A stretch of 47,116 nucleotides of DNA from JBGTFE01 sp036403235 (GTDB lineage: Bacteria; Acidobacteriota; Blastocatellia; Pyrinomonadales; Pyrinomonadaceae): NCBI GenBank assembly GCA_036403235.1, contig DASWRI010000012.1:1-47116 (forward strand), given 5' to 3'. The translations under genes were made by a program, and so were the position numbers. This document shows, in pieces, positions 24,815 through 33,850 of this stretch. Positions within the stretch are counted from its first letter, which is position 1. Every line of letters begins with the position of its first letter. The notes beneath the pieces were generated by a model. That model did no database searches, was not told the DNA's origin, and was given only the letters and a program-made list of their open reading frames with translations.

Positions 24815-25186
24815 TCACTCCCTTTTACAAAAAATCATTGACAGGTAAAATTAACCTGTGGTAGCTTCTATCAAGCGACGACATAATTGCTTTGCGGAAG
24901 TGTTCTACGGGGAAAATTAAGAACATTTCGATAAAGAAAATAAGCTAAGACCAAATTCAACGGAGAGTTGAAGTACAAAACATTGAGTTGTGAATTCATT
25001 AGCTCAATGTTTAATGGTTCGAGCTTTAGTATTAATTCAATTATTAGAGTGAATGAATTGTTAAAGATCGTCACTAAATAATGGAAATCCGAGAAGTAAA
25101 ATATTTATGTCGGTGAATCCTAATAATTTTGTAAATAAACAGTATCCGCAAACTTTCGTAAAGTTTAGCCCGAATTATTTATGCAA

Positions 25187-25222
25187 AGCTGATTATCTTT
25201 AGATAATCGGCTTTTTGTGTTT
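25187..25222 (+). terminator. Orphan terminator-like hairpin
   Basis: AGCTGATTATCT pairs with AGATAATCGGCT (one G-U) and a T-rich tail follows. No coding gene ends here; it could end a small RNA or belong to a lost gene. Confidence 0.5.
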
Positions 25223-25449
25223 TAGAAAGAAAGATTTTCTGAGTAGCGATTAGAAAGTTAAGTGGAGTTAACAATGCGCGAACAAAACCTAAAATCTTTC
25301 TTGTTTTTTCTGCATATAATAAGCCTCGGTTCGGTAAAATTTAATCTACACAAAAATTTGAGATGTCCGGCGGCTAACGCCTTCAAATAGTGTACAGAGT
25401 ATAGCTCCGGCGTAGTTTAAGTTGACAATTTACTTTTGACTAAATTTCA

Positions 25450-25550
25450 GAAGCGGCGAAATTTCGCGTCTTTGTTTGAGTGTTAAATCATTTATACGGT
25501 TTTATGCTGAGTCTTCGACGGCATAATCCGGCAGCAAAGACGGCCGCTTC
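25450..25550 (+). promoter_or_regulatory. Structured leader of the Tc toxin operon
   Basis: GAAGCGGC (25450-25457) and CGTCTTTG (25467-25474) pair with GCCGCTTC (25543-25550) and CAAAGACG (25535-25542). That gives 16 bp in all, with a 9-base bulge on one side. An inner TTATGC/GCATAA hairpin sits inside. It lies about 60 bases before the toxin ATG. No good promoter was found. Confidence 0.4.
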
Positions 25551-25611
25551 CAATCTTACGTTCGACAGTGACTGTAAAAGTTGCTCCTGCTGCTAGAATT
25601 TAGGATTTATA

Positions 25612-28600
25612 ATGAATGACGAAGCGGAAAATAGTAACTCATCTTCCCAATTCCTGAAAACGGATAGGGGGAAAACCAAATCCAATGCGATTGAAACACC
25701 TTCCATCGCCTTGCCGAAAGGCGGCGGCGCAATTAAAGGAATTGATGAGAAATTTTCCGTGAACGCCGTTAACGGCACTGCGTCTTTTTCCATTCCCATT
25801 CCGGTTTCTCCGGCCCGCGGAGTTTCTCCTAATCTTAGTTTGTCTTACAATTCAGGCGGCGGTAATGGAATTTTTGGTCTGGGATGGGCATTAAGTCTGT
25901 CCTCAATAAAACGCAGCACGGGCAAAGAGCTTCCTCAATATTTTGACGGCGTTGATTCGGACACCTTTCTTTTTTCCGAAGCCGAAGACTTAGTGCCGGA
26001 ATATAAAAAAGAAAACGACGGCAGTTTCAGCCTGGACGCCGAAAACAATTATGTCATCAACGAAAAAGATTCGCCCGACGGCTCGTTTACGATTAGATTT
26101 TACAAACCGAGAATTGAGGGTTTGTTTGCACGGATTGAAAGATGGTTGCACAAAACCTCCGGCGAAATTAAGTGGCGGGTGATTACCAAAGAAAACGCGA
26201 CCACGCTTTTCGGGTGGAGCAAGGATTCGAGAATTGCGAATCCGAAAGACGAGAAAAGAATTTTTCAGTGGTTGCCGGAATTTGTTTTCGATGACAAGGG
26301 AAACTGCGCCCGCTACATTTACAAAAAAGAAGACAAGGCAGGATTTGACTCTTCTCTCCTGCACAACCGAAACCGTCTTGAAGCCGCAGACATTACTTAC
26401 GTTAATTTGTATCCCGAAAAGGTTTTATACGGAAACAAAACGCCTTACAAAAAATTCGGTGACGCTTTTCCGGCAGAAACGGATTTTATGTTCCAAACCA
26501 TTTTTGATTTCGGAGAATATAACCCTAATTCTCCTTACGATAAAATCAAGAACTGGGATTTCAGAAAAGATGCTTTCTCGGAATATAAATCGGGTTTTGA
26601 AATAAGAACAACCCGTTTATGCAAGCGAGTATTGCTTTATCACTTTTTCGACGAGCTTCCCGGCGATACGGCTTTAGTCAAGTCGTTGGATTTTGAATAT
26701 GACACCGCTGCCGAAGAAGACTTCACGTTCTTAAAATCCGTTACCTCTTGCGGCTATATCAAGCAAACAAACGGAACTTACACCAGCAAAAAACTCCCGC
26801 CGACCGAATTTGAATATCAAAAACACGATTGGAACAAAGAAGTAAAAACCGTCTCGGGAGAAAATTTAGTTAACGCTCCGTCCGGCTTGGATGAACGCTC
26901 GTATCAGTTCACCGATTTATTTAACGAAGGCTTGTCCGGCATCCTGACCGAACAGGCAGCCGGCTGGTATTACAAACACAATCTCGGAGACGGAAAATTT
27001 GAACGGGCAAAACTGGTTTCTCCCAAACCTTCATTTTTGGGATTAGGAAACGGGCTGCAATTATTGGATTTGGACGGCGACGGCAGCAAACAAATCGTCA
27101 ATTACAATACTGAGCCAAAAGGTTTTTTTGAATTAAACGACGAAAATGAATGGCTGCCGTTCAGAAATTTCGAGAACCTGCCGAACATCAATTTTCAGGA
27201 TTCCAATACGCGCCTGCTCGATCTCACCGGAGATGGTATGCCGGACGTGCTCGTCACCGAAGACAATGTGTTTACGTGGTATGAATCTTCCGGCAGAAAC
27301 GGTTTTTCCCGGGCGTCTAAAACCGCCAAATCTTTTGATGAAGAAGCGGGACCGCACGTCGTCTTTGCCGACTCGACGCAAAGCATTTTTCTCGCCGATA
27401 TGAGCGGCGACGGATTGACCGATATTGTCCGTATCCGCAACGGGGAAATATGTTACTGGAGCAATCTTGGTTACGGAAAGTTTGGAACAAAAGTCAATAT
27501 GGACAATGCTCCGACTTTCGACCACCCGGAATCGTTCAATCCGGCTTTGATTCGTCTAGCGGATATTGACGGCTCCGGCTCCGGCGATATTGTCTATCTG
27601 GGAAAAAATAAGTTCTCGTGCTGGTTGAATTTAAGCGGGAATGCTTTCAGCAGCGTTCCTTTTGAGATAGAGGCTTTTCCTGAAATACATAATCAATCCA
27701 GTATAACGGTCACCGATTTGCTCGGAAACGGCGTGGCTTGTATTGTCTGGTCAAGCGATTTGGCAAAAGATGCAGCGGCTTCTCTAAAATATATCGACCT
27801 GATGAACGGTAAGAAACCGCACATTATGGTTGGTTATAAAAATAATTTAGGTAAAGAAGTTTCCCTCGAATATACACCTTCCACCAGATTGTACATCGAA
27901 GACAAGCTCGCCGGAAAACCCTGGATAACCAAGCTGCATTTTCCCGTCCACTGCATTTCGAGAACCGAAACGAGAGATACAATTTCCGGCTTTCGCTTTG
28001 CCAGTTCTTACAAGTATCATCACGGATATTACGACCATGCCGAAAGGGAATTCAGAGGCTTCGGGCGAGTCGAGCAAACGGATTCCGAGCATTTCGAGCA
28101 TTGGATTAAAGGCGATGCCAGCAACATCGTCGAGCAGACTCTTCATCAAGAGCCGGTCATCACCAAATCGTGGTTTCACACGGGCGCATTTTTGAGCCGG
28201 GGGAAAATTCTCAGCCAGTTTGCCAAAGAGTATTGGTATGAGGAAATGAACCGGCAGGACTTTGCGGTCGCGCATAACGAAACGGCTTTGCCCGATGCCA
28301 GATTGATTACCGCGCCCGGATTAGACCCGGCGCTGATTGCTAAGCTGAGCGCGCAGGAATGGCGCGAAGCCCTGCGCGCCTGCAAGAGTATGGGCTTGCG
28401 CTCGGAAGTGTTTGCCGAGGATGCCCCGCTCGTCGGCGCGACGCCTGACCAGCTTAGAAAACAGTTATCGCCTTTTACGGTGACGGCGCACAACTGCGTC
28501 ATCGAACTGGTGCAGCCGAAAGGTCGAAATAAACACGCCGTTTTTGTAGTCAAAGAAAGCGAATCCGTCACCTACAGCTATGAAAGAAAAACGGACGACC

Positions 28601-31600
28601 CGCGCATTGCTCATAACCTGAACATCAAATTGGATGAATACGGCAAAGTTTTGGAATCCGCAGCGGTGGTTTACCCGCGAGCGTTGCCGGATGTAACCTT
28701 GTCGCCGGAAACGCGGGCGGCACAAAACAAAACTTTCATCACTTACGCGCAAAACAAATTTACGAATGACATCAAAACGTCGGACGCTTATCGCCTGCGC
28801 CAGCCCTCGGAAACAAAAACATATGAGCTGAAAGGCGTGGCAAAAGCCGACACGCTTTTTACCGTCAGCGATTTTGAAGACATTCTGATTGATTCCGTCG
28901 AGGTCGAATATCATCAGGTCGACACAAACCCGGCGGCGGGAGCTTCACAAAAAAGATTAATCGAGCATACCAGAACCGTATTCTATCGGGACGACTTGAC
29001 CGGAGCGCTGCCTTTGCACGATTTAGAGACAAAAGGACTTTCTTTTGAAAGCTATCAACTGGCTTATACGCCCGCCCTTCTTTCCGATATTTTCGGGACA
29101 AAATTGACTAACGCCCAGATATTGGCGCTGATGCCGGAAGGTAAATTCATGCACAGCGAGGCAGACGATAACTGGTGGATTCGCTCCGGCACGACTCAAT
29201 ATATAGAAGGCGCGGAAACGGTTGCCGACGCGGAAAACCGTTTCCGTATGCCAATCTCTTACACCGACCCTTACGGAGCAAAAACAAAAATAAAATACTT
29301 TTCCGATTATTTTCTTTTTATCGAGGAAATCCAAGACCCGCTGCAAAACAAAACAAAGGTTTTGTCATTCAATATGCGCACGCTTTCGGCGCAACGAATG
29401 CAGGATGCCAACGACAATATCTCGGAAGCAATCGCCGACGAATTGGGCTTCATCAAAGCGGTGGCTGTTTTCGGCAAAGGCGCTGAGGCGGATGATTTAG
29501 CCAGTATCAATGAGTTTATGTCGGCGGCAGAAAGCTCGCTGGTCGGTAGTTTCTTTAATGCCGCTGCTTCCGACCAATTAGTCACGTTTGGAAAAAATTT
29601 GCTGCATCACGCCACGACGCGATTTGTCTATGATTTAGACGTTTACAAAAATTCGGGCGGCACGAAACCGGCGGTAGCGGCTTCGATTATCCGCGAGGAG
29701 CATTTTCAAAAGAATAATAACTCACCTGTTCAGATAAGTTTTGAATATTCCAACGGGTTCGGACAGGTGATGATGAAAAAAACGCAGGCTGAGCCCGGCA
29801 TCGCCAAACAGGTGACGGTCAACCCGGACGACACTTATTCCGTTTCCGAAACAGACACCGCCGCGAGCCATCCCAAACAGCTCCGCTGGATTGGAAACGG
29901 CAGAAAGGTGTTGAATAATAAAGGTAAGCCCGTCAAGCAATACGAACCTTATTTTTCGGTGACGCACCAATACGAAGATTTAAAGGAATTGGTCGAAACC
30001 GGCGTGACGCCGATTTTATATTATGACGTTGCCGGTCGAATGATTAAAACGGAATTTCCCGAGCGCACTTTCTCCAAAACCGAGTTTGATTCGTGGAAGC
30101 AAGTTATTTATGACCAGAACGATACGGTATTGGAAACCGATTGGTTCAACAAACGATTTAACCGCCTGATAGATGCCGAGCTGACCGCCGCCGGAAAAGA
30201 CCCGAAGCGGGAAAAGCTCGCCGCCGGAAAAGCCGCTAAACACGCCGCCACGCCTTTGACGCAGCATTTCGATACGCTCGGACGACTCGTCCTGCAGGTC
30301 GAGCATAACAAAGACGCCGCCGCGGATGTGTTTTATCATACGCGGGCGGATTTAGACCTCGAAGGAAATCTTCGCCGCGTGACCGACGGCAGAGACAATC
30401 CGGTGATGCGATACAAATACGATATGCTCGGTAATCTAGTCTATCAAAACAGTATGGATGCCGGGCAGCGCTGGTTAATTCAGAATATCGTCGGCAATCC
30501 GCTCAGAAGCTGGGATGAAAGAAACCAAGAGCTTTCTTTTGAATACGATATTCTCCACCGCCCGGTAGTAAAAAAGGTGACGGGCGGCGACGGAGCAGTC
30601 CCTTTGAATAACGTCTATGAAAAAATCATCTACGGCGAAGCTTTTCCGAATCCTGAAACGAGTAATTTCCGCGCGCGGGCGGTAATTATTTATGACACCT
30701 CCGGCAAATCAGAAATATCGGCGTTTGATTTTAAGGGAAGCCCGCTCGGCAGCGCCAAGACCTTTGCCGAAAATTATAAAGATGTCGCCGATTGGAGCGG
30801 CGCAAATCCCGACGCCCGTTTGGAATTGGAAACCTTCGTTTCTTCTTTTGAATACGACGCCCTGAAACGCATCACCCGTCAAACCGCGCCGGATAACAGC
30901 ATTTTCCTGCCGGCATACAACGAAGCGGGCTTGCTTGACCGCGTGCAGGTTACTCAAAACGGGAACACCGAGTTTTTTGTCAAAAACATCGATTACGACG
31001 AAAAAGGACAGCGCCGCCGAATCCGTTACGGCAATGATGTGACGACCAATTATTTCTATGACAAGGAAACTTTTCGGCTTGTCCATTTAGAAACCAAAAG
31101 GCAAACGGGCGACCCGTTTCAGGATTTGTATTACACCTTTGACCCGGTAGGCAACATCACGCATATCGAGGACAAAAACATACCGGATGTATTTTTCGAT
31201 AATCAAAAGATTGAAGGCGTCGCTTCCTATACTTACGATGCTGTTTATCGCCTGACGGAAGCCACCGGCAGAGAGCATATCGGGCAAGCCATTTTCGGAC
31301 AGTTTGACAACTGGAACGACCTGCCTTTTATGAAGCAATACAGCCGGAATGATGCGCTGGCGTGGCGAAATTATACTCAGCAATACGATTATGACAAGGC
31401 GGGAAACATTACGGAAATGCGGCATACGACCGGCGCTGCGGCCGGCAACTGGACAAGAATTTATAATTATGCCGCCGGAAATAACCGGCTGCTTTCTACC
31501 AAAGTCGGCGCCGACACATACAATTACCCGCACCACCCGGAGCACGGATTTATCACTGCCCTGCCGCATTTGCAGGTGATGAAATGGAATTTCAAAGAGG

Positions 31601-33273
31601 AATTGCAGGCAGTGGCAAAACAGAGCGTCTTAAACGGAACGCCTGAAACCACCTGGTATGTTTATGACGGAGGTGGACAGCGGACAAGAAAAATTACCGA
31701 AAATGAAGCCGCTGCCGGAGTAGAGCCGACCAAAAAGTCCGAACGCATTTATGTCGGCGGCGTGGAAATTTACCGCGAGTATGGTATTGCCGGCGCGGTC
31801 GCGCTTGAGCGAAAAAGCTATCACGTGATGGACGATAAGAAGCGGATTGCGATGATAGAAACCAGAACGGCGGGTGATGATGACGCTCCTCTGCGATTAG
31901 TCCGTTACCAGTTTGGCAACCACCTCGGCTCCGCCAGCCTGGAAACCGACGCCGACGCCAGAGTAATCAGCTACGAAGAATATCATCCTTTTGGCACGAC
32001 CAGCTATCAGGCTGTTGACAAGGACATTAAAGCAGCCGCCAAACGCTATCGCTACACGGGTATGGAAAGGGATGAAGAAAGCGGATTGAGCTATCACTCC
32101 GCCCGTTACTATTTGCCCTGGTTGGGAAGATGGCTCAACGCCGACCCGGTTGGATTAAAGGGAGGCATCAATTTTTATGCCTATGTAAAGAATAATCCGG
32201 TGATGGCTCTCGACCCGTCAGGCACGGACGGCGAAACTTGCGGCGTTTGGGACGAAGAGGCAACGACGTGCTATGCCGAACCTTGCCCAACCGAAGCCCG
32301 ACCTGACACTCCCGCGCCGACCGCGTTGCCGCCACCGCCGCCGCGAGTGCGAGTCAGACCGCGACCGACACCGCAGGCGGCTTCCGCGACTCAGGAAACT
32401 CATACTCAACCATGGGAATTAGGACCAAGAGGCGAAAGAATTCCGATTAACGGATATAGAGGCCCTTTAAGAGAAAGATACACCAAACCATACGCCATAA
32501 TGTATGCGGAACAAGGCAATTACGAAGCTGCCGAACTTGCGGAAAACTATATGTGTCCGACGTGTCATGTTTTCTCGCAGGTTTCTCCGAGTAATTTCAA
32601 TTTACGTGGTTACGTTAATTCCTGGCAGCAAGGCTACATAACAGGATTCGTGGAAATTCCTCTAAAAGCGAACCCAATCGGCGGCGCATGGGAAATCGGC
32701 GTTAGCGGCGGTCAGGCAATTACCGGCGAAAGCTCCGGTCTTCACATCAGCAACATCGTCCACGGAAACTTTGATACCGGAAGGCAATTGTCAACCAGAG
32801 AACGGCTTTGGGAAGGCGGCTCATTTGTTGTCGGCGCGGCAACTCTGGGAGTGGGTTTGCGCGCGCAGGGGGCAGCTCCGACCGGCGCTTTTTCGCAAGG
32901 AGCAGCCGGAGGAGGCGCAGGATTAGGACGACTGGCGACAGCCGAACTACAAGTTTCCGAACGGGGACTTGAAATAGTTGAACAGCATTTAGCCAGATTC
33001 GGCAGCGTTCCGCAAAACGAAGCAATGATTGCCAGACTGCGTGAGGCTTTATCACAGGGGCGACGAATTAGCGGCGCCGACGCCAGCTTTTATATGCATG
33101 AAGTCAATGAAGCCACTTTAATGGGACGCGGAATGGTTTACGATACCGCTCACGCGGCGGCGCTTTCCAAATATCAGGTATCGCCATTTAGTGTGTATCA
33201 TCCTGAGGTCATCCAGGCTTTCCCAGGCGAGTTTAACCAAAATTGGTTTCGATTCTGGGGGATTTCACAATGA
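25612..33273 (+). CDS. Tc toxin TcB-TcC fusion (SpvB/TcdB/Rhs) with C-terminal toxin domain
   Basis: This protein of 2553 residues has an SpvB domain from about residue 37 (GAIKGIDEKFSVNAVNGTAS, later GIFGLGWALSLSSI). FG-GAP/VCBS propeller motifs follow at about 480-700 (LDLDGDGSKQIV, LDLTGDGMPDVL, ADMSGDGLTDIV), then the TcdB middle region with SLEYTPSTRLYIEDKLAGKPW. Rhs repeats (YKYDMLGNLVYQ, YTYDAVYRLTEATG, YDYDKAGNITEMRH) run to the Rhs core end RYTGMERDEESGLSYHSARY and the autoprotease motif near 2204 (ALDPSG). In Photorhabdus TcB and TcC are separate; here they are one chain. Residues 2205-2553 are the variable toxin tip: a Pro-rich linker, then a domain with SGADASFYMHEVNEATLMGRG near the C-terminus. 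I cannot assign its activity. No signal peptide is seen. A weak AGGA precedes the ATG. Confidence 0.92.
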   Translation: MNDEAENSNSSSQFLKTDRGKTKSNAIETPSIALPKGGGAIKGIDEKFSVNAVNGTASFSIPIPVSPARGVSPNLSLSYNSGGGNGIFGLGWALSLSSIKRSTGKELPQYFDGVDSDTFLFSEAEDLVPEYKKENDGSFSLDAENNYVINEKDSPDGSFTIRFYKPRIEGLFARIERWLHKTSGEIKWRVITKENATTLFGWSKDSRIANPKDEKRIFQWLPEFVFDDKGNCARYIYKKEDKAGFDSSLLHNRNRLEAADITYVNLYPEKVLYGNKTPYKKFGDAFPAETDFMFQTIFDFGEYNPNSPYDKIKNWDFRKDAFSEYKSGFEIRTTRLCKRVLLYHFFDELPGDTALVKSLDFEYDTAAEEDFTFLKSVTSCGYIKQTNGTYTSKKLPPTEFEYQKHDWNKEVKTVSGENLVNAPSGLDERSYQFTDLFNEGLSGILTEQAAGWYYKHNLGDGKFERAKLVSPKPSFLGLGNGLQLLDLDGDGSKQIVNYNTEPKGFFELNDENEWLPFRNFENLPNINFQDSNTRLLDLTGDGMPDVLVTEDNVFTWYESSGRNGFSRASKTAKSFDEEAGPHVVFADSTQSIFLADMSGDGLTDIVRIRNGEICYWSNLGYGKFGTKVNMDNAPTFDHPESFNPALIRLADIDGSGSGDIVYLGKNKFSCWLNLSGNAFSSVPFEIEAFPEIHNQSSITVTDLLGNGVACIVWSSDLAKDAAASLKYIDLMNGKKPHIMVGYKNNLGKEVSLEYTPSTRLYIEDKLAGKPWITKLHFPVHCISRTETRDTISGFRFASSYKYHHGYYDHAEREFRGFGRVEQTDSEHFEHWIKGDASNIVEQTLHQEPVITKSWFHTGAFLSRGKILSQFAKEYWYEEMNRQDFAVAHNETALPDARLITAPGLDPALIAKLSAQEWREALRACKSMGLRSEVFAEDAPLVGATPDQLRKQLSPFTVTAHNCVIELVQPKGRNKHAVFVVKESESVTYSYERKTDDPRIAHNLNIKLDEYGKVLESAAVVYPRALPDVTLSPETRAAQNKTFITYAQNKFTNDIKTSDAYRLRQPSETKTYELKGVAKADTLFTVSDFEDILIDSVEVEYHQVDTNPAAGASQKRLIEHTRTVFYRDDLTGALPLHDLETKGLSFESYQLAYTPALLSDIFGTKLTNAQILALMPEGKFMHSEADDNWWIRSGTTQYIEGAETVADAENRFRMPISYTDPYGAKTKIKYFSDYFLFIEEIQDPLQNKTKVLSFNMRTLSAQRMQDANDNISEAIADELGFIKAVAVFGKGAEADDLASINEFMSAAESSLVGSFFNAAASDQLVTFGKNLLHHATTRFVYDLDVYKNSGGTKPAVAASIIREEHFQKNNNSPVQISFEYSNGFGQVMMKKTQAEPGIAKQVTVNPDDTYSVSETDTAASHPKQLRWIGNGRKVLNNKGKPVKQYEPYFSVTHQYEDLKELVETGVTPILYYDVAGRMIKTEFPERTFSKTEFDSWKQVIYDQNDTVLETDWFNKRFNRLIDAELTAAGKDPKREKLAAGKAAKHAATPLTQHFDTLGRLVLQVEHNKDAAADVFYHTRADLDLEGNLRRVTDGRDNPVMRYKYDMLGNLVYQNSMDAGQRWLIQNIVGNPLRSWDERNQELSFEYDILHRPVVKKVTGGDGAVPLNNVYEKIIYGEAFPNPETSNFRARAVIIYDTSGKSEISAFDFKGSPLGSAKTFAENYKDVADWSGANPDARLELETFVSSFEYDALKRITRQTAPDNSIFLPAYNEAGLLDRVQVTQNGNTEFFVKNIDYDEKGQRRRIRYGNDVTTNYFYDKETFRLVHLETKRQTGDPFQDLYYTFDPVGNITHIEDKNIPDVFFDNQKIEGVASYTYDAVYRLTEATGREHIGQAIFGQFDNWNDLPFMKQYSRNDALAWRNYTQQYDYDKAGNITEMRHTTGAAAGNWTRIYNYAAGNNRLLSTKVGADTYNYPHHPEHGFITALPHLQVMKWNFKEELQAVAKQSVLNGTPETTWYVYDGGGQRTRKITENEAAAGVEPTKKSERIYVGGVEIYREYGIAGAVALERKSYHVMDDKKRIAMIETRTAGDDDAPLRLVRYQFGNHLGSASLETDADARVISYEEYHPFGTTSYQAVDKDIKAAAKRYRYTGMERDEESGLSYHSARYYLPWLGRWLNADPVGLKGGINFYAYVKNNPVMALDPSGTDGETCGVWDEEATTCYAEPCPTEARPDTPAPTALPPPPPRVRVRPRPTPQAASATQETHTQPWELGPRGERIPINGYRGPLRERYTKPYAIMYAEQGNYEAAELAENYMCPTCHVFSQVSPSNFNLRGYVNSWQQGYITGFVEIPLKANPIGGAWEIGVSGGQAITGESSGLHISNIVHGNFDTGRQLSTRERLWEGGSFVVGAATLGVGLRAQGAAPTGAFSQGAAGGGAGLGRLATAELQVSERGLEIVEQHLARFGSVPQNEAMIARLREALSQGRRISGADASFYMHEVNEATLMGRGMVYDTAHAAALSKYQVSPFSVYHPEVIQAFPGEFNQNWFRFWGISQ

Positions 33274-33803
33274 TAGAGCTTCAACTTTCTTATTTCGCAA
33301 AGGCAAGGGTGTGGCTTTCTGAGCTGCCGCCGATTGATATTCAATCGACAGAGATTTTCAAACGAGTTCTGCCTTCGCAGCCCGGTCACGTCAAAGATAT
33401 ATGTCTCGCAGGCATAGAGCTTTATGTTCCAATCGGCGCAAAAATAAATTATGCGCTTTTGGCTGGAAAATTTATGCCGGACGCAACGGAGCATCTTTCA
33501 ATTGAAATGTCGGTAACGGTCGCCGGCGGCGATTTATTAACCTGGGCGCTGGCATCGAATGTGGATAAGGTGCGGGCGGGTTTAGCAGAAGAATATGCCG
33601 CCGCGGTTTTAAACGGAATGTCCGGTGCCGCAGGTATGCTGGGCAGTGGAGTATTAACCTTGGGGCCCGCTGCGCATGGGGTAATTAGTTCTTCGCCAAA
33701 TATGTTTACCGCAATAGCCAAAGCGCTGTTATCCATCTTGAAGGCTAATCCTCGGAACTTGTCCGATGAAACTACCAGTCAAATTTTAAAAGGCTTTATT
33801 TAA
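33270..33803 (+). CDS. Small protein overlapping the toxin stop, candidate immunity protein
   Basis: The ATG at 33270 overlaps the TGA of the BC fusion as ATGA, and GGGGGA lies 7 bases before it. The product has 177 residues: a beta-type N-terminal half (DICLAGIELYVPIGAKINYALL) and an Ala/Gly-rich second half (NGMSGAAGMLGSGVLTLGPA). I do not recognise the family. Its place, directly after a variable C-terminal toxin domain and translationally coupled to it, is that of immunity genes of Rhs and polymorphic toxins. An alternative TTG start at 33243 would add nine residues but is less likely. Immunity function is an inference from position only. Confidence 0.7.
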   Translation: MIELQLSYFAKARVWLSELPPIDIQSTEIFKRVLPSQPGHVKDICLAGIELYVPIGAKINYALLAGKFMPDATEHLSIEMSVTVAGGDLLTWALASNVDKVRAGLAEEYAAAVLNGMSGAAGMLGSGVLTLGPAAHGVISSSPNMFTAIAKALLSILKANPRNLSDETTSQILKGFI

Positions 33804-33850
33804 CCGGTAAGAATAAACCGAAGGTTATCCTACTGAAATATTGGAGGAAT

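Larger units (their letters stand above)
24815..25611. other. AT-rich non-coding border region before the toxin locus
   Basis: No gene is supported in these 797 bases. What can be seen: a perfect 10-bp hairpin (24978-24987 with 25003-25012); a terminator-like stem (25187-25198 with 25201-25212) followed by TTTTGTGTTTT although no gene lies before it; and a structured leader at 25450-25550. It is probably decayed mobile DNA plus the leader of the toxin operon. Confidence 0.5.

Noticed and set aside
24871..25074. 67-aa minus-strand ORF
   Set aside because: AT-rich, no ribosome site, no motif, in a decayed region.
25422..25450. Promoter with TTGACA before the toxin operon
   Set aside because: No acceptable -10 sequence at 16-18 bases.
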